From Pseudomonadota bacterium (GTDB lineage Bacteria > Pseudomonadota > Gammaproteobacteria > Burkholderiales > Ferrovaceae): DNA of 32,611 nucleotides. Both the position numbers and the translations under genes were made by a program. Below the pieces are notes generated by a model. It worked only from the letters and a program-made list of their open reading frames with translations. It did no database searches and was not told the origin of the DNA. How positions within the stretch are numbered: position 1 is the first letter of the stretch; each line of letters begins with the position of its first letter. Below, piece after piece: positions 21,718 to 29,249 of this stretch. The stretch lies in NCBI GenBank assembly GCA_021808815.1, contig JAKBAT010000005.1, positions 1 to 32,611 on the forward strand. Direction: 5' to 3'.

Positions 21718-21728
21718 CCCCTCGAGTT

Positions 21729-22805
21729 TCAGGTGGTCTCCGTTTCGGACAACGGCAGCGTCAGGCTGAAGCAGGTATGTCCCGGCGCGCTTTCGAATTC
21801 CACCATGCCATGATGCTGGCTAATCAAGTTTTGTGCCAACATGAGTCCCAAACCGCTTCCTCCTTCGCGGCCACTCACCAGTGGCTGGAAAATCCGGTTC
21901 TGCAGTGCCTCGGGAATGCCCGGGCCGTTGTCCACGATCCGGATTTGCAGGCCCAGGCGAAATCTTCTGCGTGCCAGGGTGATCTGGCGCAGTGCGCGGC
22001 TTTGCAGCAGGATCTGCCCCTGCCCCTGCAAGGCCTGGGCGGCATTGCGCACGATGTTGAGTACGGCCTGGATCAGCTGTTCCCGGTCGCCGATGATTTC
22101 GGGAAGGCTGGTGTCGTAATCCCGCTGGATCACGATGCCTTGGGGATATTCGGCAAGGATGACGCTGCGCACCCGTTCCAGCACTTCATGGATGTTGAGG
22201 GGGGCGGACTGTTGCAGCCGGTTGGGACTGAGCATGCGGTCCATCAGCACCTGCAGGCGGTCGGCTTCTGCCCGGATCACCTGGGTATATTCTTTCAGTT
22301 CCAGGCGATCCAGTTCGCGTTCCAGCAGCTGGGCGGCCCCACGGATCCCCCCCAGGGGGTTGCGGATTTCATGGGCCAGATTGCGGATCAGTTCCCGGTT
22401 GAATTTCTGGTCTTCGAGGATTTTCTCTTCCCGGGCGATGCGGATGCGCTGACTGATGGGGCGGATTTCCAGCAGGATTCCGGGTTCGGTCCCCTGGATG
22501 GGCGTGCCCGTGCAGCTGACCAGGAGGGTGGGATGCCCCTTCCGTGCCAGATGCCATTCGTGTTCGATGAACCCCATGTCCTGGGCCAGGGCGGCCCGGG
22601 CGACTTCGCTCAGGGATTCCGCGCCGGACAGCAGGTGTGTCAGGGGCTGGGAGAGCATGGATTTGCTGCTGATTTCCAGCAGGTTCTCAGCGGCAGCATT
22701 GATGAAGCGTACCTGCAGGGATCCATCCAGGATGAGGACCGCGGTGGCCAGGTGATCCAGCCCGCCATAACCGGGATGGGACGGGCGTGAAATGTTGACG
22801 TTCAC
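21729..22805 (-). CDS. ntrB: Nitrogen regulation sensor kinase NtrB
   Basis: PAS domain, H-box LAHEIRNPLGGIRGAAQLLERE, GGSGLGLMLAQNLISQH; GTG at 22805 has a well-placed GGAGG, whereas the ORF-track ATG (22829) abuts the glnA terminator. Confidence 0.95.
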   Translation of the reverse strand: MNVNISRPSHPGYGGLDHLATAVLILDGSLQVRFINAAAENLLEISSKSMLSQPLTHLLSGAESLSEVARAALAQDMGFIEHEWHLARKGHPTLLVSCTGTPIQGTEPGILLEIRPISQRIRIAREEKILEDQKFNRELIRNLAHEIRNPLGGIRGAAQLLERELDRLELKEYTQVIRAEADRLQVLMDRMLSPNRLQQSAPLNIHEVLERVRSVILAEYPQGIVIQRDYDTSLPEIIGDREQLIQAVLNIVRNAAQALQGQGQILLQSRALRQITLARRRFRLGLQIRIVDNGPGIPEALQNRIFQPLVSGREGGSGLGLMLAQNLISQHHGMVEFESAPGHTCFSLTLPLSETETT

Positions 22806-22830
22806 GGGAATCCTCCGGGGTTGGGGCATG

Positions 22831-22864
22831 AAAAAGCCCGCTCACCGGGTTGGGAAAGCGGGCT
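22831..22864 (-). terminator. Rho-independent terminator after glnA (attenuating entry to ntrBC)
   Basis: On minus strand AGCCCGCT-N14-AGCGGGCT followed by TTTTT. Confidence 0.85.
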
Positions 22865-22915
22865 CGAGCGGAAGTTCCAGAAGCCGGGCGTCACATGCTT
22901 CCGGCCAGAAGCCGG

Positions 22916-24325
22916 TTACAGGCTGTAGTACATCTGGAATTCCACGGGGTGGGTGGTCATCCGGAACAACGTGACTTCGTCCATTTTGAGTGCGATATAG
23001 GCGTCGATCATGTCGTTGGAGAACACGCCACCACGGGTCAGGAACTCGCGATCCTTGTCCAGGGCGGCCAGGGCCTCTTCCAGGGATGCGGCCGGTGCCG
23101 GGATTCGGGCATCCTCTTCCGGAGCCAGGTGATACAGGTCCTTGTCGGCGGCTTCACCGGGATGGATCTTGTTCTGCACACCGTCCAGGCCGGCCATCAG
23201 CATGGCGGAAAATGCCAGGTAAGGGTTGGCCAGGGGGTCGGGGAAGCGCACTTCGATGCGGCGGGCCTTGTCGCTCTGGACGAACGGGACGCGAATGGCC
23301 GCGGAGCGGTTGCGTGCCGAGTACGCCAGCTTGACCGGGGCTTCAAAACCGGGCACCAGGCGCTTGTACGAATTGGTGCCGGGATTGGTGATGGCATTCA
23401 GTGCCTTGGCATGCTTGATGATGCCGCCAATGTAGTACAGGGCGAAATCCGACAGTCCGGCATATCCATTGCCCGCAAACAGGTTCTTGCCATTCTTCCA
23501 GACCGATTGGTGCACGTGCATGCCCGAACCGTTGTCGCCCACGATCGGCTTGGGCATGAAAGTGGCGGTTTTACCGTAGGAATGGGCCACGTTGTGGACC
23601 ACATACTTGAGGATCTGCAGCCAGTCCGCCCGTTGTACCAGGGGGGCAAACTTGGTGCCGATCTCGCACTGGCCTGCGGCGGCCACTTCATGGTGATGGA
23701 CTTCGACCGCCACGCCCATGTCTTCCAGCGCAAGGCACATGGCGGAACGGATGTCCTGCAGGGAATCCACGGGAGGCACCGGGAAATAGCCGCCTTTCAC
23801 CGCGGGACGGTGTCCCATGTTTCCGCCTTCGAATTCCTTGGCGGAGGACCACGGGGCTTCCTCGGAGCTCACCTTGACGCCGCATCCGGACATGTCCACG
23901 TTCCAGGTCACCGAGTCGAAAATGAAAAACTCGGGTTCAGGGCCAAAATAGGCCGTATCGCCCAAACCACTGGCCTTGAGGTAGGCTTCGGCGCGACGGG
24001 CGAGCGACCGGGGGTCGCGATCATAGCCTTTGCCATCGGAGGGTTCGATCACGTCGCAGGTCAGCAGCAGGGTGGTTTCGTCGAGGAAGGGATCAATCTG
24101 TGCCGTGCCGGCATCCGGCATCAGCAACATGTCAGAGGCCTGGATGCCTTTCCAGCCGGCAATGGAGGAACCGTCGAAGGCGTGCCCTTCCGTGAACTTT
24201 TCGGGGCCGAAAGCGCTCACGGGCACGGAAACATGCTGTTCCTTGCCGCGGGTATCCGTAAAACGCAGGTCCACGAATTTGACTTCGTGATCCTTGATCA
24301 ATTGCATGACATCAGCTGCTGCCAT
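22916..24325 (-). CDS. glnA: Type I glutamine synthetase
   Basis: 469 aa [35 protein letters not shown]...; adenylylation-site region NLYHL ([11 protein letters not shown]); [18 protein letters not shown]. Confidence 0.98.
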   Translation of the reverse strand: MAAADVMQLIKDHEVKFVDLRFTDTRGKEQHVSVPVSAFGPEKFTEGHAFDGSSIAGWKGIQASDMLLMPDAGTAQIDPFLDETTLLLTCDVIEPSDGKGYDRDPRSLARRAEAYLKASGLGDTAYFGPEPEFFIFDSVTWNVDMSGCGVKVSSEEAPWSSAKEFEGGNMGHRPAVKGGYFPVPPVDSLQDIRSAMCLALEDMGVAVEVHHHEVAAAGQCEIGTKFAPLVQRADWLQILKYVVHNVAHSYGKTATFMPKPIVGDNGSGMHVHQSVWKNGKNLFAGNGYAGLSDFALYYIGGIIKHAKALNAITNPGTNSYKRLVPGFEAPVKLAYSARNRSAAIRVPFVQSDKARRIEVRFPDPLANPYLAFSAMLMAGLDGVQNKIHPGEAADKDLYHLAPEEDARIPAPAASLEEALAALDKDREFLTRGGVFSNDMIDAYIALKMDEVTLFRMTTHPVEFQMYYSL

Positions 24326-24428
24326 CTTTTCTCTCCTGTCGTATCCGCTCACGAAGTTTTCGTGGTGTTCAATGCGCTCGCGGGTGACCCGCTTGCAGTC
24401 CTTAAAATGTAAACGCAACCCGCCTGGT

Positions 24429-24445
24429 AAGCAGGTTATATGCCA
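24429..24445 (-). promoter_or_regulatory. Sigma54 -24/-12 promoter of glnA
   Basis: Minus strand TGGCATataacCTGCTT; GG-N10-GC spacing; about 104 bp upstream of the glnA ATG. Confidence 0.78.
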
Positions 24446-24509
24446 AACCTGATCTCTACGATCCGTCATTGTGCCACAAGGCCATCCCGGTGAATGCAAT
24501 TCCATTCAA

Positions 24510-24526
24510 GGCACCAAATTTGTGCA
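24510..24526 (-). promoter_or_regulatory. NtrC binding site upstream of glnA
   Basis: Plus strand GGCACCAAATTTGTGCA (GCAC-N7-GTGC; near-match to TGCACCAAAATGGTGCA); about 99 bp upstream of the predicted sigma54 TSS. Confidence 0.72.
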
Positions 24527-24579
24527 TTCCGGTGACAAGAGGCATGAAAACAGGGCGCCGCAGGGTCAGGGCAGGAAGT

Positions 24580-24607
24580 TTGTCGGGCCGGGCGTCCAGC
24601 GTACAAT
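24580..24607 (+). promoter_or_regulatory. Candidate sigma70 promoter for the rhodanese gene
   Basis: TTGTCG-N16-TACAAT, about 30 bp upstream of the ATG at 24637. Confidence 0.4.
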
Positions 24608-24636
24608 GGGGCCACGCGACACAGAGCCAGTTCCCC

Positions 24637-25089
24637 ATGACCAAAATTCCCGAACTACTGAAAATCGCCCGACTCCGGGCAGCTGAAGCCGGTTTGCCCT
24701 ATGAGGGGGCCTTGTTGCCCACCGAAGCCTACGGGATTCTGGGGTCAGCAAGCGTGGCCGTACTGGTTGACGTGCGCACGCGCGCCGAACTCGACTGGGT
24801 GGGGTTTGTGCCGGGTGCCGTGCATGTGGAATGGCAGGATTATCCGGCTTGCCAGCGCAACGACGCCTTCATTTCCCAGTTGCGCCAATCGGTTCCCGAG
24901 GATGCGCTGCTGCTGTTTCTGTGCCGTTCGGGGGTCCGTTCCCATCATGCCGCCTGCGCAGCGACGGCGGCGGGTTTTGCCTCCTGTTATAACGTGCTGC
25001 AGGGGTTTGAGGGGGACCGCGATCCCCACGGACATCGCAACCAGCTGAACGGCTGGCGTGCCGCAGGCCTGCCCTGGAAGCAAAACTGA
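24637..25089 (+). CDS. Rhodanese-like domain protein
   Basis: 150 aa; LVDVRTRAELDWVGFVPGAVHVEW and active-site loop LCRSGVRSHHAA. Confidence 0.9.
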   Translation: MTKIPELLKIARLRAAEAGLPYEGALLPTEAYGILGSASVAVLVDVRTRAELDWVGFVPGAVHVEWQDYPACQRNDAFISQLRQSVPEDALLLFLCRSGVRSHHAACAATAAGFASCYNVLQGFEGDRDPHGHRNQLNGWRAAGLPWKQN

Positions 25090-25094
25090 ACGTC

Positions 25095-25937
25095 ATGGAT
25101 CGATATGCCGTCGTGGGCCATCCCATTGGCCATAGCCGTTCCCCCGAAATCCATGCCATGTTTGCCCGGGCCACGGGGCAGGCCATGACTTACGAGCGCC
25201 TCGGACCTGATCCTGAGGGGTTCGAAGAGGCAGTGCTCCGGTTTCGCGAGGAAGGCGGCAAGGGTCTGAATGTCACCTTGCCCTTCAAGGAACGCGCCTT
25301 TGCCCTGGCCCGTTCGTGTTCCAGCCGTGCCGGTGCCGTCGGTGCCGCCAACACGCTGGATTTTCGCGCAGAGGGCATTTTTGCCGACAACACGGATGGT
25401 GCCGGGCTGATACGGGATCTGACCCGCAACCTGGACTTTTCGCTGGCAGGGCAGGATGTGCTGCTGGTGGGGGCAGGAGGCGCTGCACGGGGCGTGCTGC
25501 CCGCCCTGCTGGACGGGTCGGTGTCGCGGATCGTGGTTGCCAACCGCACTCCGGCCAGGGCCCTGGCATTGTTGCAGTATCTTGGCCGTGAGGGAGGCCT
25601 CCCCCAGGAAATCCTGCACCGCTGCGTGGGCTGCGGTTTCGATGCGCTGCCTCCGGGACCTTACGCGCTGGTGATCAATGCCACTTCAGGCAGTCTGGAA
25701 GGGGAAATTCCGGCCCTGCCCGAAGGGGTGTACGGTGAGGCAATGCTGGTTTACGACATGGTCTATGGCAAGGAACCCACGCCTTTCCTGAAAAAGGCCC
25801 AGGCACTGGGTGCCCGGCGCACGGCGGATGGGTTGGGAATGCTGGTGGAACAGGCCGCCGAGTCCTTTTACCTGTGGCGTCAGGTGTATCCCGATACGGG
25901 TTCCGTGCTGCAACAGCTGCGGTCCCGACTGGAGTGA
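25095..25937 (+). CDS. aroE: Shikimate dehydrogenase
   Basis: MDRYAVVGHPIGHSRSPEIHAMFARATGQAMTYERL, NVTLPFKERAFALA, NTDGAGLIRDL, VGAGGAARGVLPALL. Confidence 0.97.
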   Translation: MDRYAVVGHPIGHSRSPEIHAMFARATGQAMTYERLGPDPEGFEEAVLRFREEGGKGLNVTLPFKERAFALARSCSSRAGAVGAANTLDFRAEGIFADNTDGAGLIRDLTRNLDFSLAGQDVLLVGAGGAARGVLPALLDGSVSRIVVANRTPARALALLQYLGREGGLPQEILHRCVGCGFDALPPGPYALVINATSGSLEGEIPALPEGVYGEAMLVYDMVYGKEPTPFLKKAQALGARRTADGLGMLVEQAAESFYLWRQVYPDTGSVLQQLRSRLE

Positions 25938-25959
25938 CCGGTTGCAGCGGCTGTCCAAG

Positions 25960-26640
25960 ATGCTCTGGAAGCTGTTGCGGTGGGGCCTGCTGGCACTGGT
26001 GCTGTGGGAGGTCTGGATATTGGCCCAGGTATTCTGGTGGCGTACCCATAATCCCGAAGAGACTTCGTTCATGCGGCTGCGGGCCGAAGCACGGCATGAG
26101 GCAGGCCTGGGGGGCCTGATGCCGCACCCCTGGGTGTCCTACGAACGGATTCCCGACAGCCTGAAACGGGCGGTCATTGCCGCAGAAGACAGTACATTCA
26201 CTGCCCATCACGGATTCGACTGGGAAGGCATGCGCAAGGCCTTCGACAAGGACCTGCGTCGGGGCCGTGCCGTGGCGGGAGGGTCCACGATTACCCAGCA
26301 GCTGGCCAAGAACCTGTTTCTGTCAGGACAACGTAGCCTGTGGCGCAAGGGACAGGAGGCGGTGATCACGCTCATGCTGGAGGCACTCTGGAGCAAGCGC
26401 CGCATTCTCGAAGTCTATCTCAACGTGATCGAATGGGGAGACGGCGTCTTCGGGTGTGCTGCTGCCACCCGGCATTACTTTCAGGAACCGGTCAATGCGC
26501 TGACCTTTCCCCAGTCTGCCCACCTGGCTTCCATGATTCCCAGTCCGCGCTACTTCGACCGGCATGGAGAAACAGAAAGGCTTCTGGAGAAAAGCGACAT
26601 CATCCAGATGCGGATGCCGCAAGTCGCAGTGCCCCGCTAG
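25960..26640 (+). CDS. mtgA: Monofunctional biosynthetic peptidoglycan transglycosylase
   Basis: N-terminal TM then VIAAEDSTFTAHHGFDWEGM, GGSTITQQLAKNLFLSGQRSLWRKGQEAVITLMLE, RILEVYLNVIEWGDGVFG. Confidence 0.96.
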   Translation: MLWKLLRWGLLALVLWEVWILAQVFWWRTHNPEETSFMRLRAEARHEAGLGGLMPHPWVSYERIPDSLKRAVIAAEDSTFTAHHGFDWEGMRKAFDKDLRRGRAVAGGSTITQQLAKNLFLSGQRSLWRKGQEAVITLMLEALWSKRRILEVYLNVIEWGDGVFGCAAATRHYFQEPVNALTFPQSAHLASMIPSPRYFDRHGETERLLEKSDIIQMRMPQVAVPR

Positions 26641-26658
26641 GTTTGACCCTGTGCCCAG

Positions 26659-26694
26659 CACCGGACAGGTTCCTGGTTGGGAACTTGTCCGGTG
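26659..26694. terminator. Strong inverted repeat between convergent mtgA and histone-like genes; possible bidirectional terminator
   Basis: CACCGGACAgGTTCC-tggttg-GGAACtTGTCCGGTG, 15-bp stem with one imperfect position; no immediate U-tract on either side. Confidence 0.6.
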
Positions 26695-26707
26695 AACCCT
26701 GAAAAAA

Positions 26708-27244
26708 TCAGAACATCGGTTTGATCAGGGGTGTCGGAATGACCGGAGCGGCCATCGGAGCAGGAGCGCTGACAGGCTTGGGTGCAGACGGCTTTTTCGG
26801 TGCGGCAGCCTTCTTCACGGCAGGCTTCTTGGGGGCAGCGGCCTTTTTGGCAGCCGGTTTCTTGGCGGCTGGTTTCTTCGCTACGGCCTTTTTGGCAGCC
26901 GGTTTCTTGGCGGCTGGTTTCTTCGCTACGGCTTTCTTGGCGGCCGGTTTCTTCGCTACGGCTTTCTTGGCGGCCGGTTTCTTCGCTACGGCTTTCTTGG
27001 CAGCTGGCTTCTTCGCGGCGGCTTTCTTGGCGGCCGGTTTCTTCGCTACGGCTTTCTTGGCAGCCGGCTTCTTCGCGGCGGCTTTCTTGGCGGCCGGTTT
27101 CTTCGCGGCAGATTTCTTGGCTACGGCTTTCTTGGCGGCCGGTTTCTTTGCGGCGGCTTTCTTGGGGGCTGCGGCCTTCTTAGGGGCTGCGGCTTTCTTG
27201 GCGGCCGGTTTCTTGCCGGCGGATTTCTTCTTGGCTGCTACCAT
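26708..27244 (-). CDS. Histone H1-like / AlgP-like Lys-Ala-Pro repeat DNA-binding protein
   Basis: 178 aa, tandem [10 protein letters not shown] units, Pro/Ala-rich C-terminus ([25 protein letters not shown]). Confidence 0.88.
   Translation of the reverse strand: MVAAKKKSAGKKPAAKKAAAPKKAAAPKKAAAKKPAAKKAVAKKSAAKKPAAKKAAAKKPAAKKAVAKKPAAKKAAAKKPAAKKAVAKKPAAKKAVAKKPAAKKAVAKKPAAKKPAAKKAVAKKPAAKKPAAKKAAAPKKPAVKKAAAPKKPSAPKPVSAPAPMAAPVIPTPLIKPMF
26835..27135. repeat. In-frame tandem repeats (about 15/30-bp unit) encoding [10 protein letters not shown]
   Basis: Plus strand unit cttcgctacggctttcttggcggccggttt repeated; plus a roughly 45-bp duplicated block (cctttttggcagccggtttcttggcggctggtttcttcgctacgg) at about 26841-26930. 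Confidence 0.85.
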
Positions 27245-27462
27245 GTATTGACTCCTTAGTCGTGTTGATCGGTTGTTCCAGATCGTTCGTGCAACGCACT
27301 ACCAAGTGGGACCAATCGATCTTTCATCCGATGACCCACGCAAAGGGCACTTGACAACATCAGTGCATGCCTCTTGGTGAAAGGGATTCTATTTCAGAAA
27401 ACTGCAGATGGGCGTTTTGAAAGCAGGTTATAAGGAAATATTTTGTCTGCTATGTCCGGATT

Positions 27463-27481
27463 TAGTAGCGTGTCGATACTA
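27463..27481. promoter_or_regulatory. Putative third copy of the MarR-type operator, upstream of the histone-like gene
   Basis: TAGTAGCGTGTCGATACTA vs TAGTATCGAnTCGATACTA: 16/18 defined positions. Confidence 0.6.
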
Positions 27482-27512
27482 ATACTTCGATATTGCGAAA
27501 TTTTCGAAGTCG

Positions 27513-28793
27513 CTAGGAGGTGCTGGAGGGAGGATCGAGGGGCCATTCGTTTTCAAACAGCGCCGGGATCGTTTCACGGCGCCGAATGACCCGCGCCGAA
27601 TGGCCGTCCACCAGGATTTCGGTCGGACGTGGGCGGGCATTGTAGTTCGAACCCATGGAGGCACCATAGGCGCCGGCGGAAAGGATGGCCAGCAGGTCGC
27701 CCGCCGAGACGGCGAGTGTCCGGCTGGATCCCAGGATGTCACCGGTTTCGCAGACGGGGCCCACGACGTCCATGGGAAAGGGTGTGCCCTGGCCTTCCTG
27801 CACCGGGACGATTTCATGCCAGGCGTCATACAGTGCCGGGCGGATCAGGTCGTTCATGGCCGCGTCCACAATGGCGAAACGGCGCGCCGGCGAGGATTTC
27901 AGGTACTCGATGCGGGTCAGGAGCAGGCCGCTGTTGCCCACGATGCGCCGCCCCGGTTCCAGCAACAGGCGCAAGCCCGAGCCGCCCATGCGCTCTGCGA
28001 CGGCATGGGCATAGTCTGCCAGCCGGAGGGGGGCTTCCGCGCGATAGCGGATGCCGACGCCGCCTCCCAGGTCCAGGTGGTGCAGCGTGATGCCGGCGCC
28101 GGCAAGGCGCCTTGCCAGGTCGAGCACCTTGTCGAGGGCGGCGACGAAGGGGGAGAGTTCGGTGATCTGGGATCCAATATGACAGTCGATGCCCAGGAGG
28201 CGGATACCGGGCAGTTGCGCGGCATGCCGGTAAAGATCGAAGGCATCCTGGTACGCGATGCCAAATTTGCTTTCCTTCAATCCGGTGGCAATGTAGGGGT
28301 GGGTGCCGGGATCCACGTCCGGATTCACCCGCAATGACACCGGAGCGGTCAGATTCAGCCCGGTGGCCACTTCAGACAGGCGCTGGAGCTCGGCCGGGGA
28401 CTCCACATTGAAGCACAGGACGCCAGCTTGGAGGGCCTGCTGCATTTCGGCGGCAGACTTGCCCACTCCGGAAAACACGACGCGCCCGGGATCTCCGCCC
28501 GCCGCAAGAACACGGCTGAGCTCGCCTCCCGAAACGATGTCGAAACCGGCTCCGAGCCGGGAGAGCAGGTGCAGGATGCTCAGGTTTCCGTTGGCCTTGA
28601 CGGCGTAACAGATGAGGGGATCGAGGCCGGCAAACGCCGTGACGAACTCTTCGTAGGCGGCAACCATGGCGGCCTTCGAGTAAACATAACACGGCGTGCC
28701 ATGGGTTGCTGCGATTTCGGCAAGCGACAGGCCCTCCACATGCAGCACGCCATCGATGCGGGAAAACCCTGGGGGTAGGAAAAAATCGGACAT
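27513..28793 (-). CDS. lysA: Diaminopimelate decarboxylase
   Basis: CYAVKANGNLSILHLLSRLGAGFDIVSGGEL, GIDCHIGSQI, DLGGGVGIRY, EPGRRIVGNSG, CETGDILG. Confidence 0.97.
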   Translation of the reverse strand: MSDFFLPPGFSRIDGVLHVEGLSLAEIAATHGTPCYVYSKAAMVAAYEEFVTAFAGLDPLICYAVKANGNLSILHLLSRLGAGFDIVSGGELSRVLAAGGDPGRVVFSGVGKSAAEMQQALQAGVLCFNVESPAELQRLSEVATGLNLTAPVSLRVNPDVDPGTHPYIATGLKESKFGIAYQDAFDLYRHAAQLPGIRLLGIDCHIGSQITELSPFVAALDKVLDLARRLAGAGITLHHLDLGGGVGIRYRAEAPLRLADYAHAVAERMGGSGLRLLLEPGRRIVGNSGLLLTRIEYLKSSPARRFAIVDAAMNDLIRPALYDAWHEIVPVQEGQGTPFPMDVVGPVCETGDILGSSRTLAVSAGDLLAILSAGAYGASMGSNYNARPRPTEILVDGHSARVIRRRETIPALFENEWPLDPPSSTS

Positions 28794-28966
28794 CAGGAGG
28801 GGGGGGCCGGCGTGGTGGTGGAAGGGGAAGCCGGTGGGGTGCTGACGGGTGTGGTGGGGGTGGCAGGCGGTTTGGGAAGCGTCAGCGCGCCCTTGAGCCC
28901 GCATCCGTGCAACATCAGGGCTGCCACCATCAGGACCGGTTTCATGGAAAATTTCTTCAGATTCAT
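28793..28966 (-). CDS. lptM: LPS translocon maturation chaperone-like small lipoprotein (LptM/YifL)
   Basis: Lipobox MLHGCGLKGALTLPKPP; located directly upstream of and overlapping lysA, the usual context. Confidence 0.83.
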   Translation of the reverse strand: MNLKKFSMKPVLMVAALMLHGCGLKGALTLPKPPATPTTPVSTPPASPSTTTPAPPS

Positions 28967-29174
28967 GGGGAATAAGTCTAACACAGGGCTTTCCGCTGCC
29001 CGGGGTTTCCGATTCTTCCTGAAAAAGTGTGTGCGGTCTTTCGAAACCCGCGCCAATAAAGGCTTTCCAGGGATTTGTGAAATTTGCAACACGGCTCCGA
29101 AAAGGGGCTTGACGCGCTTAAAAAAGGCCTGATCAGGTAAAAAAACCCTGATTTTCATGGGGATACTGGGTTCA

Positions 29175-29193
29175 TAGTATCGAATCGATACAA
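29175..29193. promoter_or_regulatory. Putative MarR-type operator O1
   Basis: TAGTATCGAATCGATACAA; core GTATCGA-A-TCGATAC is a perfect 7-bp-arm palindrome. Confidence 0.75.
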
Positions 29194-29214
29194 AATTTTT
29201 CCATTTTCAGATTT

Positions 29215-29243
29215 TTGACAATTTTGTATTGAGTCGATACTAT
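29215..29243 (+). promoter_or_regulatory. Sigma70 promoter of the MarR-type regulator
   Basis: TTGACA-N17-TACTAT; -10 ends 6 nt before the ATG at 29250. Confidence 0.75.
29224..29242. promoter_or_regulatory. Putative MarR-type operator O2
   Basis: TTGTATTGAGTCGATACTA; core GTATtGA-g-TCGATAC palindrome with one arm mismatch; overlaps the -10 and spacer; centre 49 bp from O1. Confidence 0.72.
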
Positions 29244-29249
29244 CGAAGC

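Noticed and set aside
26835-27135. Possible CRISPR-like array
   Set aside because: Repeats are contiguous, in-frame multiples of 15 bp with no unique spacers; they encode a Lys-Ala-Pro repeat protein.
26721-27251. 176-aa hydrophobic Ala/Phe/Leu-rich plus-strand ORF across the KPAAK repeats
   Set aside because: Reverse-complement shadow of Lys/Ala codons (AAG/GCC give CTT/GGC); the minus-strand histone-like frame is the credible one.
29121-29150. Possible terminator (CCTGATCAGG with A-runs) upstream of the MarR-type gene
   Set aside because: Short 5-bp-arm palindrome and repeated CCTGAT, with no stable stem followed by a T-tract; not supportable.
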